Shown here: positions 44,507 through 53,168 of the stretch, piece after piece
Numbering within the stretch: the stretch's first letter is position 1
Layout of the letters: each line of letters starts with the position of its first letter
Assembly (NCBI GenBank): GCA_963666875.2
Contig: CAXXPU010000017.1
Span: forward strand, 186,001-250,000
DNA: 64,000 nucleotides
Source: G963662655 sp963666875
GTDB taxonomy: Bacteria > Cloacimonadota > Cloacimonadia > Cloacimonadales > JAIOQZ01
Direction of reading: 5' to 3'
Position numbers and translations under genes: made by a program
Notes under the pieces: model-generated
The model's input: only the letters and a program-made list of their open reading frames with translations
Databases searched by the model: none
What the model was told of the DNA's origin: nothing

Positions 44507-45328
44507 TTAATAGGATGTGACCGGGATGTAGCCGATCGATTCGATCATCTTCTGCCCTTCTTCGGTCAGATAGATGTTTATAAATTTATAGATCCAGGAA
44601 CCCATCTTGGGATAGCCGTTGGTGAACATGAAAAGGGGGCGTGCGATGGGGTAGTCGCCGAGGGCGATGGTCTTGGCGGAGACTTCGATTCCGTTGACGG
44701 TCAGTGCCTTGACGGTGCGATCGACGAAGCCGAGTCCGACGTAGCCGATAGCGCCCTTGGTGCTCTGAACGCGCTGACGGGCCTGTCCGTTGCTTCCCAC
44801 GTATTCCGCGCCGTCCGCGATCTTCTCTTTCTTCATCACCAGACCTTCGAATGTCTCGTAGGTACCACTGTTGGTGTCGCGGCTGATCACTACGATCTTC
44901 TCATTCGCGCCACCGAGGTCTTTCCAGTTGGTGATTTTGCCCATGTAGATGTCGCGAATCTGATCGGTGGTCAGGTTTTTGACCGGGTTGCTGGGATGAA
45001 CGATCATCGCGATGCCATCGAGCGCGACAACATGCGCGACTGGTGTTACGCCGTTATCGGCGCAAGCCTTGAATTCTTTGTCCTTCATGAAGCGGGACAT
45101 GTTCGCGATGTCGCAGGTGCTGTTCATCAGGCTCTTGGCACCGTTGCCGCTGCCTGATTCGCTGACTTCGACATTCACTTCGGGATACATCTTCATGAAA
45201 TATTCCGCGAACGCCTTCGCAATCGGACCCACCGTGGTCGATCCGTCGAGTTTGATACTTTCTTTGGCGCTCAGAGAAACGATTGCCAGTGCGGTAAGGA
45301 TCGCAATCATCAAACCTTTCGTATTCAT
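44507..45328 (-). CDS. pstS: Periplasmic phosphate-binding protein PstS
   Basis: 273 residues with a signal peptide (MIAILTALAIVSLSA). Phosphate-binding motifs are DGSTTVGPIAKAFAEYF, ESGSGNGAKSL, and VVISRDTNSGTYETFEGLVM. The ending EEGQKMIESIGYIPVTSY is typical of the short PstS type (PF12849). It delivers phosphate to PstCA. GGAGGTAAG lies before the ATG. It is the first gene of pstSCAB-phoU, behind a candidate Pho box. Confidence 0.96.
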   Translation of the reverse strand: MNTKGLMIAILTALAIVSLSAKESIKLDGSTTVGPIAKAFAEYFMKMYPEVNVEVSESGSGNGAKSLMNSTCDIANMSRFMKDKEFKACADNGVTPVAHVVALDGIAMIVHPSNPVKNLTTDQIRDIYMGKITNWKDLGGANEKIVVISRDTNSGTYETFEGLVMKKEKIADGAEYVGSNGQARQRVQSTKGAIGYVGLGFVDRTVKALTVNGIEVSAKTIALGDYPIARPLFMFTNGYPKMGSWIYKFINIYLTEEGQKMIESIGYIPVTSY

Positions 45329-45395
45329 TCTTACCTCCAGACTACAATTTCATTGTTCGGGAATTTACACACTGATACGATCGCAGGGTGAATTC

Positions 45396-45427
45396 AGTAT
45401 AAGGTGGACGTTAACACATTCCTAACA
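45396..45427 (-). promoter_or_regulatory. Candidate Pho-box promoter of pstSCAB-phoU
   Basis: On the minus strand TGTTAG and TGTTAA lie 11 bp apart (plus-strand CTAACA at 45422 and TTAACA at 45411). Nine bases later comes TATACT (45401-45396), a good -10. PhoB boxes commonly replace the -35 in just this arrangement. The pstS start is about 68 bases further on. The same layout occurs at 37351-37392. Confidence 0.65.
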
Positions 45428-45477
45428 CGATGGGCAATCGCAACATGCTCGAATTATATCGATTACATTTCTCATTG

Positions 45478-45503
45478 TTGGGCAGACACACGCGCCTGCC
45501 CAA
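45478..45503. repeat. Intergenic hairpin in the pstS/barrel-protein gap
   Basis: TTGGGCAG and CTGCCCAA form a perfect 8-bp stem around ACACACGCGC. A second GC-rich palindromic stretch (AGCTCGCCCGGGAGGTCGAG) follows near 45511. The rest of the 361-bp gap 45329-45689 holds the Pho box and no gene that I can support. Confidence 0.5.
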
Positions 45504-45689
45504 TTGAGGGAAGCTCGCCCGGGAGGTCGAGCGCTACAATCTCTGTAACCGCGATCTACGAGCGGCGTTTTCTTGGGATTCAATCGATGAGATCAAGGTC
45601 AGATAGTAAAATAGTCGAAAAAGAAACTACCCCTGAAATATAATTTGATGCAGTCAATAGCGACGAAGGAGCGTATCGAAGGATGGGCA

Positions 45690-46364
45690 ATGGATAGTAC
45701 TTTTTGCTTTACAAAAAATCATTCGCGACATACGTTTGTGAAAATTCATCGAGAAAGTGGGAGGCGCGGATTGTCGTTGCGGTTGATTCTGTTGATCGTG
45801 TTGTCGTGTATGCTGTTACAGGTATCTGCGATTGGAATGGGCGCCGGGTTCGAAGGCGGCTGCGGCTGGGGCGAAGAGCGGGAAGAGGACGTGAACGAAG
45901 ACACGGACGGCACGTATGAATTCACCCGGTCGAAACTGATCTTCATGCTCATGGACACCTATGTCGGAACTGACAGGATATTCCTTTACCGGCTGAAAAT
46001 GGGTGCCGGCAGGATCGACTACTCGCACGACATCGAATTCCTGGGCGGTCGAACCGACCACTGCGACACCTTTTCGACGGATCAAATCTACGGTTATTCG
46101 TTCCTTCGTACCGGCACTTTTAAAGTATGGGCCGGGCCCTCCATGACATTCGAATCTCTCGTCAGCGAGGAGAAGCATAACAGGATTCATTTCGGCATCG
46201 GTCCGGCACTGGGATGCCACCTGATCGCCACGCCGGATGTCGCCTTCTCGGCGGAGCTGGCGTACCACTATGAATTTGACGACCGCAAGACCTTCAACAG
46301 CACGGTTTACCTCTCGATATACACCATCCTGATCTCGAACGAAACCTGGAGCGAGAATCCATGA
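45690..46364 (+). CDS. Beta-barrel-like outer-membrane protein, paralogue 1
   Basis: Start chosen at ATG 45690 (GGATGGGCA upstream). An earlier frame start at 45645 is possible but lacks a site. An unusually long 35-residue basic N-region precedes the signal hydrophobic core (LRLILLIVLSCMLLQVSA). The mature part begins IGMGAGFEGGCGWG. It continues with alternating hydrophobic/polar strands and ends LAYHYEFDDRKTFNSTVYLS IYT..., as in small outer-membrane barrels. It is first of four tandem genes of similar size with the same I-G-x-G-A-x-F/G opening after the signal. Function unknown. The stop overlaps the next start by four bases. Confidence 0.7.
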   Translation: MDSTFCFTKNHSRHTFVKIHRESGRRGLSLRLILLIVLSCMLLQVSAIGMGAGFEGGCGWGEEREEDVNEDTDGTYEFTRSKLIFMLMDTYVGTDRIFLYRLKMGAGRIDYSHDIEFLGGRTDHCDTFSTDQIYGYSFLRTGTFKVWAGPSMTFESLVSEEKHNRIHFGIGPALGCHLIATPDVAFSAELAYHYEFDDRKTFNSTVYLSIYTILISNETWSENP

Positions 46365-47011
46365 AGCGCTATGGAATCGTATTGATCCTGCTGCTGATGG
46401 GGTGGAGGCTCTTCTCGCTCGGGATCGGCGCGAGTTTCGGCAATGGGATCGAATCGGGATTCTATTTCACCCGGGGTTTCTCGGATACGGAAAAATGGCG
46501 ATTCGATCTGGTTCTCGACAGCAATGTCGGTCGGCAAGGGAAGACGGATCACCGGCACACGCTCGGTTTCGGCTACACGACGCGCGACTATGCCGGCGAG
46601 ATGGATGATCTGGATGAAGAGGAGTATCGGGTCTATACCTACATGTACCAGCTTCTCTATCCGGCGGTTGATATTCGCAAGCATCGTTTTTCCACCGGGC
46701 CGATCGTGGTGGCGGAATACCTGGAAAGTGTGCCGGAAACGGACTATGTGAATGATTCCTATTCTAGTCATGATCGCTGCGAATCGTGGCTGTTCGGCGT
46801 GGGGCTGGGCATAACCTTCAGCTATCTTCATCGCTATTCCGACAGCATGAGCACGTTTGCCGATCTGATGTTTTACGGCACGATGGCACAAGGTAGAAGG
46901 AAGATCGAGTTCATCGGAACTGACCGAACACAGTATGAAACGACCGGATTGTTCGCCACGAGTTCGATGTGGATGGTGAAAGTCGGCGTGCTGTTCACCG
47001 TGTTCGAGTAG
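46361..47011 (+). CDS. Beta-barrel-like outer-membrane protein, paralogue 2
   Basis: 216 residues. The signal is YGIVLILLLMGWRLFS, and the mature start is LGIGASFGNGIESGFYF. The body alternates short strands and polar turns (RFDLVLDSNVGRQGKTDHRH; TLGFGYTTRDYAGEMDDLDE). It ends with an amphipathic strand (MVKVGVLFTVFE) that finishes on a bulky residue pair, as outer-membrane barrels often do. It shares the WRFDLVLDSN block with paralogue 4 (WNANIVWDSN). Translationally coupled to paralogue 1. Confidence 0.75.
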   Translation: MKRYGIVLILLLMGWRLFSLGIGASFGNGIESGFYFTRGFSDTEKWRFDLVLDSNVGRQGKTDHRHTLGFGYTTRDYAGEMDDLDEEEYRVYTYMYQLLYPAVDIRKHRFSTGPIVVAEYLESVPETDYVNDSYSSHDRCESWLFGVGLGITFSYLHRYSDSMSTFADLMFYGTMAQGRRKIEFIGTDRTQYETTGLFATSSMWMVKVGVLFTVFE

Positions 47012-47020
47012 GGCGGATTC

Positions 47021-47722
47021 ATGAAAACATTGTTGGTAATTCTTCTCCTGACGATTCAGCTTTCGCTGGCTGCAATTGGATTCGGCGGAAGCTTGCGGTA
47101 CGGTCGAGAGACCGGTGACGCCTGGCACGATATTGACTATTCCATTCCTTCCGAAGGATACAATGAAGGCCGATCCGTTCCCTATATCGTCGAACAGTAT
47201 GGCTTCGAGATTTTCCTCGATACGGCGATGTTCAAAGAACGGACGACAAGTTTCCGTTTCAGACTCGGTCAGTCGGAGAACCACAGGAACTGGGGCAAGA
47301 TTTTTCCATACGAGAAAGAGGTCGAGCTGGATACTCGCGAGACGCATGTCGGGATGTCCGTTGGCTTCTGCATGTACCGGACGAAGAATTTACGGCTTTG
47401 GTTCGGACCGAGATATCAATTCAGTACGGAAAACGGCGAAGAGGACTTCGAGACGAGCCTCTCCAGCAGCTACTATCGCAAGACAACATGGCGATCAAGA
47501 GTATCAAGCAACGCGTTCGGTGTAGTCTATGGCGTCAATTACAGGCTGTTCCGGTTCATTGCCATGTCCGCGGAGCTGTCCGTCATGTACCGGGCGAGTT
47601 ATGGCGAGATCGAAATCGACTGGATCGACGATGGACCACGGCGTGCGGTGTGCGACGAGATCAAAACGGACGGCTACCTCATTATACTGGAGCTGTTCAC
47701 ATTGTTTTCTCCGAGAGACTAA
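47021..47722 (+). CDS. Beta-barrel-like outer-membrane protein, paralogue 3
   Basis: 233 residues. The signal is LLVILLLTIQLSLA, and the mature start is AIGFGGSLRYGRETGD. It has strand-turn alternation (FEIFLDTAMFKERTTSFRFR; LRLWFGPRYQFSTENGEEDF) and a last strand GYLIILELFTLFSPRD. It begins nine bases after paralogue 2 with GGGCGGATTC upstream, so it is probably in the same operon. Confidence 0.75.
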   Translation: MKTLLVILLLTIQLSLAAIGFGGSLRYGRETGDAWHDIDYSIPSEGYNEGRSVPYIVEQYGFEIFLDTAMFKERTTSFRFRLGQSENHRNWGKIFPYEKEVELDTRETHVGMSVGFCMYRTKNLRLWFGPRYQFSTENGEEDFETSLSSSYYRKTTWRSRVSSNAFGVVYGVNYRLFRFIAMSAELSVMYRASYGEIEIDWIDDGPRRAVCDEIKTDGYLIILELFTLFSPRD

Positions 47723-47894
47723 GTTAGTCGAAGTGCTTTTCCGGATAAAAATATCGAATAAATGAAACGAAATATCGACAGCGCTGTTGTCTTTACGAGG
47801 ACGGTTTCGTAAAGTAAATCTATGTAGGTAAGTATTCGCTTTTGCAATGAATTACATGTGTGTCATGAGGATAGAACGATAAATTGAGGTGAGT

Positions 47895-48572
47895 ATGCGA
47901 AAATGTCTGATGATCCTGTTTATCGCTTCTGCGTTCGGCTGTCTTGCAGCGGCTGGAATCGGACTCGGCGGAAACGCGGGTATTGATTTTGGTGCGCACG
48001 GCAATCTGGTTACAGAGAGCATGAACGGCTCGTCCTGGAACGCGAATATCGTGTGGGACTCGAACCTGATGCAGAACGACAGGCGGAATTTCCGAGTGAA
48101 ATTTTGCTCCGGCAGAAGGACCAGCAACTACGGGGGAGAGAGCAATATCTTCGAGAACTACATCGTGGAGCGGGTCACCCTCGATATGTTGTCACTCGAA
48201 ACAACGTTTGGCTATCACGTCACCCACGGTGAACATTATCGATTCTGGTCGGGTTTCAATATCGGCGCCGAGACAGGGTACGTATCGGACACGGCATGGC
48301 TGAGAGAGTCGGACTGGGTACATACAAAACGGTACAACTATAAAATTCGCGAGTACGGAGTCAGTCTTGGGATGTCGCTGGGGTGGAATATTCCGGTTAG
48401 CCCCTCGTGGGTAACGTCGCTCGAGTTTATTCTGAAGGGAACCATTGCGATAAGCGAAGGTAAGTTCAAATCGGTCGATGATCCCGAGGAAAGCGGCGAT
48501 ATCAGGTCAAGACGCGAAAATCGCATCGCGCTTCTGGTTAACCTCATACCGTTCTACAAGTTTATGGAGTAA
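47895..48572 (+). CDS. Beta-barrel-like outer-membrane protein, paralogue 4
   Basis: About 225 residues. Start chosen at the ATG (MRKCLMILFIASAFGCLAAA) with GAGGTG upstream; a GTG two codons earlier overlaps that site. The mature start is AGIGLGGNAGIDFGAHG. It continues with WNANIVWDSNLMQNDRRNFR and RFWSGFNIGAETGYVSDTAW. The gap of about 170 bp after paralogue 3 suggests a separate promoter. The FGC in the signal could be read as a lipobox, but the context fits cleavage after Ala better. Followed at once by a C/G-tract repeat. Confidence 0.72.
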   Translation: MRKCLMILFIASAFGCLAAAGIGLGGNAGIDFGAHGNLVTESMNGSSWNANIVWDSNLMQNDRRNFRVKFCSGRRTSNYGGESNIFENYIVERVTLDMLSLETTFGYHVTHGEHYRFWSGFNIGAETGYVSDTAWLRESDWVHTKRYNYKIREYGVSLGMSLGWNIPVSPSWVTSLEFILKGTIAISEGKFKSVDDPEESGDIRSRRENRIALLVNLIPFYKFME

Positions 48573-48578
48573 AGAATA

Positions 48579-48612
48579 CCCCCCCTGACAAGGGGGGATA
48601 AAGGGGGGGTGA
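48579..48612. repeat. C/G-tract dispersed repeat, copy near 48.6 kb
   Basis: CCCCCCCTGACAAGGGGGGA followed by TAAAGGGGGGGTGA, between the convergent ends of paralogue 4 and glmM. It could act as a two-way terminator through the CCCCCC...GGGGGG stem. Confidence 0.7.
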
Positions 48613-48617
48613 CAATA

Positions 48618-49961
48618 TTATTCCGTCAATTCCTTGATCGTCGTTTTACACAATTCGATGGAACGTTCGGGTGATTCGGATTCCGCATAGACGCGGATGA
48701 TCGGCTCGGTGCCGGATTTACGGATGTGAACCCAGTACTTGTCGCCGATGATCTTGAGGCCGTCGGTGCGGTCGAGCTTCATGTCCGCGTAGATGCGCTC
48801 GGCCTTCTGCATGATCGTATCGAGTATATCGGGCGCGACCTCGATCTTCATCTTGCCGAAGTAGTAGCGCGGGATTTCATTCGCCAGTTCCGAGATTTTC
48901 TTCTCCGTTTGTGCCATGTACGAGAGAATCAGCGCCATGCCGACAAAGGCGTCGCGCGTGTAGTGGACGTCCGGGCAGATGATCCCGCCGTTACCTTCGC
49001 CGCCGACGGGACTCTGGATTTCCTTCATCAGCTTGCCGACGTTGATCTCGCCGACTTTCGTCCGGTGAACCTTCACGCCGTGCTTTTCGGCGATGTCCTC
49101 GGAAGCCATCGATGAGGAGAGGTTGGTCACGAGGTCGCCCTTCTTGTGCGTCAGGATGAACGATTCCGCCAGCAGCAGCGAGAATTCCTCGCCGATCGCC
49201 TCACCGTCCTCGTTGATGATGGAGAGCCTGTCGGCGTCCGGGTCGGACGCGAAACCGATGTCGCAGATTCCAAGGCGAACCGCGTCCTCGAGCTGGGCAA
49301 GATTTTCATTGAGCGGCTCAGGCGGATGCGCAAAGATACCGGTCGCCTCGCAGTTAAGCTCCATGACCTTACAGTTCAAATGCTTGAGCAGTTCGACGGC
49401 CATCTTGCCGCCGGCGCCGTTCACACAATCGACCGCGACGGAATAGTGCTTCTCCCGGATCGCCTTGACATCGACATAGGGCACACTCAGAATTTTATCG
49501 ATATGCCGCTGGATCGCCTGATCGTCCTGTGCGAAGGAACCCATGTGATCCCACTCGGCGTAGTAGATGGGCGTGTCGATCATGGAGAGGAATTTCTGGG
49601 CCTTTTCGGGGTAGAGGAAGAGTCCGTTGGAATCGACGAACTTCATGGCGTTCCACTGCGCGGGGTTGTGGGATGCGGTGATGCAGATGCCGCCGGTCGC
49701 GTCGCTTTCTTCGACTGCCAGAAGCACGGTCGGTGTGGGTACGATGCCGAGGTCGATCACTTCGCAGCCCACGCTCATCAAGCCGGATACAACCGCATGC
49801 AGCATGGCGGGACCGGTACGACGCGAGTCGCGCCCGATGATGATTTTACCGCGTTCCTGCATGATTCCGAAATGCGCGGCGTAACGAAGCGCGATATCGG
49901 GTGTCAGGGTTTCGCCATAGACACCGCGAACGCCGGAAACGCTGGTCATAAGTTTACTCAT
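48618..49961 (-). CDS. glmM: Phosphoglucosamine/phosphohexose mutase (GlmM-like)
   Basis: About 447 residues from ATG 49961 (MSKLMTSVSGVRGVYGETLT), chosen because GGAG stands eight bases upstream; an ATG four codons earlier has no such site. Alpha-D-phosphohexomutase motifs are complete: the phosphoserine loop TASHNPAQWN, metal loop SDPDADRLSI, sugar-binding GEGNGGIICPDVHYTRDAFV, and phosphate-binding RKSGTEPIIRVYAESE. It interconverts glucosamine-6-P and glucosamine-1-P for cell-wall precursors, although mannose/glucose mutase activity cannot be excluded from sequence. It overlaps the end of the amidohydrolase gene by eight bases. Confidence 0.9.
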   Translation of the reverse strand: MSKLMTSVSGVRGVYGETLTPDIALRYAAHFGIMQERGKIIIGRDSRRTGPAMLHAVVSGLMSVGCEVIDLGIVPTPTVLLAVEESDATGGICITASHNPAQWNAMKFVDSNGLFLYPEKAQKFLSMIDTPIYYAEWDHMGSFAQDDQAIQRHIDKILSVPYVDVKAIREKHYSVAVDCVNGAGGKMAVELLKHLNCKVMELNCEATGIFAHPPEPLNENLAQLEDAVRLGICDIGFASDPDADRLSIINEDGEAIGEEFSLLLAESFILTHKKGDLVTNLSSSMASEDIAEKHGVKVHRTKVGEINVGKLMKEIQSPVGGEGNGGIICPDVHYTRDAFVGMALILSYMAQTEKKISELANEIPRYYFGKMKIEVAPDILDTIMQKAERIYADMKLDRTDGLKIIGDKYWVHIRKSGTEPIIRVYAESESPERSIELCKTTIKELTE

Positions 49962-51138
49962 TGATAACTCCATACTTTATTTTACCGTCGATGATGACGG
50001 TTTCGATTCGATTTCTGCTGTCGAACGGATCGCCGGAGAAAATGTTGAGATCGGCGTCTGCACCCGGAAAGATGCCGCCGATACGATGAGATTGTCCGAG
50101 GATTTTTGCAGGGACACGTGTGATGGACTTGAGCGCGGTTTCTCTGGACAGCCCGTTGCGAACCGCCAGGCATACGTCGTCGAACAGTGCGCCGGCTCGT
50201 TCGTAGGGCGCGTCGGTCATAACGGCGAATTCGATCCCGGCTTCTTCGAAAATGCGTGCCGTATCCAGCCTTCGTCCGCGCAGCTCCTGCTTGAGTCCGG
50301 CTGTGTTGATGGGTCCAAGCACGACGGCTACTTTCTTGGATGCCAGCCAGTTCGCGATCATCCAGCCCTGTGTCGCGTGTTCGATCACCAGATCGAGGTT
50401 GAATTCCTCCGCGATGCGGATCGCCGTCTGGATGTCGTCGATGCGGTGGGCATGTATACGGATGGGTTTTTCGCGGTTCAGAATGCGGCAGAGGACTTCC
50501 TTCGATTCGTCGATGGCGAAGAACCGACCGTGTTTCTGCGCGTCCTGTTTCGCAAGATTGTATTGTACTGCGTCCAAGAATGCCTCGCGGATCAGTTTAA
50601 CGATTCCCATTCGCGATGAGGGTGTCGTTTGCAGCGCTGAATAGTGCACCTTTGGATTCTCGCCGAGCGCGCATTTCAAGCCCGTGAAACCATCGATCAG
50701 AATTTCGTCGAGGATGACGCTTCCGCTTTTCACCAGCGCCATCTGTCCTGCTATCACGTTGGTAGATCCGGGCGAGATGCATTGGGCGGTAACGCCATGC
50801 TGAAGCGCGTCGTTAAAACCTTCGTCGTCGGGCTTGATTCCGTCCAGCGCTCGCAGCATCGGTTGCACTGGATCGCCGGGGTTGTTGTTGTCTTTGCCGA
50901 TGCTTCCTTCGCCGAGCTGGATCAATCCCGTGTGGCTGTGCGCGTCGATGAATCCAGGCGTGATGCATTTCCCGGATACGTTGAAACACATCCGGTCCTT
51001 TTGTATCTCGATACCAGTTTTGACTGCCTCAATGACACCTTCGGCGACCAGGATCGTGCCGTATTCGACCGGACTGTCATCGACAGCGGTATGGATGCGG
51101 GCGCCTGTGAGAGCAAACGTTCGCGGAATGCCTGTCAA
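49954..51138 (-). CDS. Imidazolonepropionase-like amidohydrolase
   Basis: 394 residues from a TTG start. A stop codon lies four codons upstream in the same frame, and AGGATG precedes the TTG, so TTG is the only reasonable choice. Amidohydrolase family (COG1228) features: CITPGFIDAHSHTGL (metal HxH), HAHRIDDIQTAIRIAEEFNL (His), IEHATQGW (His), AVMTDAPYERAGALF (Asp) and IFPGADADLNIFSGDPF. Directly downstream of urocanate hydratase, so cleavage of imidazolone propionate in histidine breakdown is likely. It belongs to the broader COG1228 set rather than being a textbook HutI, so I leave the symbol blank. Confidence 0.8.
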   Translation of the reverse strand: MTGIPRTFALTGARIHTAVDDSPVEYGTILVAEGVIEAVKTGIEIQKDRMCFNVSGKCITPGFIDAHSHTGLIQLGEGSIGKDNNNPGDPVQPMLRALDGIKPDDEGFNDALQHGVTAQCISPGSTNVIAGQMALVKSGSVILDEILIDGFTGLKCALGENPKVHYSALQTTPSSRMGIVKLIREAFLDAVQYNLAKQDAQKHGRFFAIDESKEVLCRILNREKPIRIHAHRIDDIQTAIRIAEEFNLDLVIEHATQGWMIANWLASKKVAVVLGPINTAGLKQELRGRRLDTARIFEEAGIEFAVMTDAPYERAGALFDDVCLAVRNGLSRETALKSITRVPAKILGQSHRIGGIFPGADADLNIFSGDPFDSRNRIETVIIDGKIKYGVINE

Positions 51139-51147
51139 AACAACATC

Positions 51148-53157
51148 CTACTCGCTGAAGATTTTTTCGACGAGGTTTTCGACGAGATTGTCGTCTGCGA
51201 GATACGGCACGGTGATGTGTCCTTCGCCGTGATGCTTCTCGTTCCAGTCGCGCGCGGTCTTGATGGCGTTTTCGTTGCGCGCCCAGTTGCGCCGCGCGAC
51301 GCCGCCCATCACATCCCAGGAGAGTCCGAGTTTGATGATGTTGTCGGCTTTCTTGCTGCCGTCGAGCACGATGCCGTTGCCGCCGTTGCTGGCGCGTCCG
51401 ATTCCGACGCCGCCGCCGTTGGAGAGCACGACCAGCGTCATGCCTCGGGCGATGTTTCCGCCGAAGCACTGCACCGACATATCGGCGGTGACGTTGCTGC
51501 CGTCGTAGATGTTGGCGGTTTCGCGGAAGGGGGAGTCCGTGCCGGAGACGTCGTGGTGATCGCGTCCCAGCATGACGGGACCGAGTTTTCCCCGGCGAAT
51601 CATCTCGTTGAACTTCAGCGCGATGCGTACGCGGCCTTCCTCGTCGGCATAGAGGATACGGGCTTTGGTTCCGACCACGAGCTTGTTCTGCTCGGCGGTG
51701 CGGATCCAGTGGTAGTTGTCAAAGTCTTGTGGGCTGCGGTTCGGATCGATGCAGTCCATGGCGAGTTTATCGGTCAGCTTGAGGTCTTCTTCCTTTCCGC
51801 TCAGGCAGACCCAACGGAATGGGCCGTAGCCGTTGTCGAAGCAGATCGGGCCCATGATGTCCTCGACGTAGGAGGGCCAGATGAAGCCTTCGCTGGTGTC
51901 GATACCGTTCTTCGAGATCGATTTCTCGCCGGCCTCGAAGATGGACGCCATGAAACTGTTGCCGTAATCCCAGAAGTATGAGCCCTTCTTCGTCAGCCGC
52001 TTGATCACCTGGAAATGGCGCAGCAGCGATTCATCGACCAGCTCCTTGAATCTATCGGGGTGGTCGTTCATGATGCGGCGACCCTCGTCGAACGTCACAC
52101 CCGCCGGCGTATAGCCGCCCTCATAGACGGCGTGGCAGGAGGTCTGGTCGGAGATGAGCGGGATCTCGATATCGTGTTCGTCGATGTATTCGAGCAGATC
52201 GACCACGTTGCCGTGGTAGGCGATGGATACGCTCTCGCCGCTCTTCTTGTATTCATCGACCCACTGGAAGATTTGCTGAAGGTTGTCCGAAACCTTACCG
52301 ACCCAGCCCTGCGAGTGGCGCGTCTCGATGCGGCTGTACTCAACCTCGGCGATGATGCCGATTCCGCCGGCGATCTCGATCGCTTTCGCCTGTGCGCCGG
52401 ACATTCCGCCCAGACCGCTGGTCGCGTAGCAGATGCCGGAGAGGTTCTTGTCGCTGGACAGTCCGAGGTATTTACGTGCCGCGTTCAGCACCGTGATGTA
52501 GGTGCCGTGGACGATGCCCTGCGGACCGATGTACATCCATCCGCCGGCGGTCATCTGACCGTAATTGGTGCAGCCCAGCGCGGTGAGCTTGCGGAAGTTC
52601 TCGGGATCGTCCCACTGACCGACGAGAAGCCCGTTGGTGGAGACGACACGCGGCGCGTCCGGCTTGGATGGGAACAGCCCCACCGGGTGACCGGAGGCGA
52701 CGACGAGGGTTTGATCCTCGTTGATGATCTCCAGATAGCGTTTGATGAGCTGATACTGCATCCAGTTCTGGCAGACCTGTCCCGTTTCGCCGTAGGTGAC
52801 CAGTTCGTAGGGGTAGAGCGCGACGTCGAAATCGAGATTGTTGTCGATCATGACTTGCAATGCGCGACCTTCGATCGAGCCTTTGTACTGGTCGATGGGC
52901 TTTCCGCTGAGCTTTCCGGCAGGACGGTAGCGATAACCGTAGATGCGTCCCATGGTTCGGAGCTCTTCCATGAATTCGGGTGCGAGTTTCCCGTGCAGCG
53001 GTTCGGGTATGTATCTGAGGGCATTCTTGAGTGCCAGCGCGGCTTCGCGTTTGTTGAGATTGAATCCACGGGACGGCGCTCTTCGGATGCCGGGTTCGAA
53101 TGTCGGTTCTTCTGGTAATATATCGGGTAATGTGATTTGGATTAGCGCCTTGGGCAT
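51148..53157 (-). CDS. hutU: Urocanate hydratase
   Basis: 669 residues, the long form of urocanase (E. coli-relative types have about 556). It adds water to urocanate with NAD+ as electrophile in histidine breakdown. Motifs: NWMQYQLIKRYLEIINED near 155-175, GGWMYIGPQGIVHGTYITVL, CYATSGLGGMSGAQAKAIEI, YEGGYTPAGVTFDEGR, and CFGGNIARGMTLVVLSNGGG with GIGRASNGGNGIVLDG. The start has AGGAGG. No hutH or hutG is in the window, so the pathway is only partly seen. Confidence 0.95.
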   Translation of the reverse strand: MPKALIQITLPDILPEEPTFEPGIRRAPSRGFNLNKREAALALKNALRYIPEPLHGKLAPEFMEELRTMGRIYGYRYRPAGKLSGKPIDQYKGSIEGRALQVMIDNNLDFDVALYPYELVTYGETGQVCQNWMQYQLIKRYLEIINEDQTLVVASGHPVGLFPSKPDAPRVVSTNGLLVGQWDDPENFRKLTALGCTNYGQMTAGGWMYIGPQGIVHGTYITVLNAARKYLGLSSDKNLSGICYATSGLGGMSGAQAKAIEIAGGIGIIAEVEYSRIETRHSQGWVGKVSDNLQQIFQWVDEYKKSGESVSIAYHGNVVDLLEYIDEHDIEIPLISDQTSCHAVYEGGYTPAGVTFDEGRRIMNDHPDRFKELVDESLLRHFQVIKRLTKKGSYFWDYGNSFMASIFEAGEKSISKNGIDTSEGFIWPSYVEDIMGPICFDNGYGPFRWVCLSGKEEDLKLTDKLAMDCIDPNRSPQDFDNYHWIRTAEQNKLVVGTKARILYADEEGRVRIALKFNEMIRRGKLGPVMLGRDHHDVSGTDSPFRETANIYDGSNVTADMSVQCFGGNIARGMTLVVLSNGGGVGIGRASNGGNGIVLDGSKKADNIIKLGLSWDVMGGVARRNWARNENAIKTARDWNEKHHGEGHITVPYLADDNLVENLVEKIFSE

Positions 53158-53168
53158 TCTATCCTCCT

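Noticed and set aside
45479..45494. GG-N10-GC match resembling a sigma-54 promoter
   Set aside because: It lies inside a GC-rich hairpin repeat, lacks the flanking consensus bases, and is about 200 bp from the next gene.
46307..47347. 346-codon minus-strand frame across two barrel-protein genes
   Set aside because: Crosses a gene boundary on the other strand and lacks any signal or domain; the plus-strand genes have signal peptides.
50644..51981. 445-codon open frame on the plus strand
   Set aside because: Antisense to the amidohydrolase and urocanase genes, no start signal, no recognisable domain; an effect of codon bias.
52015..53118. 367-codon open frame on the plus strand
   Set aside because: Lies wholly opposite hutU, whose motifs are complete.
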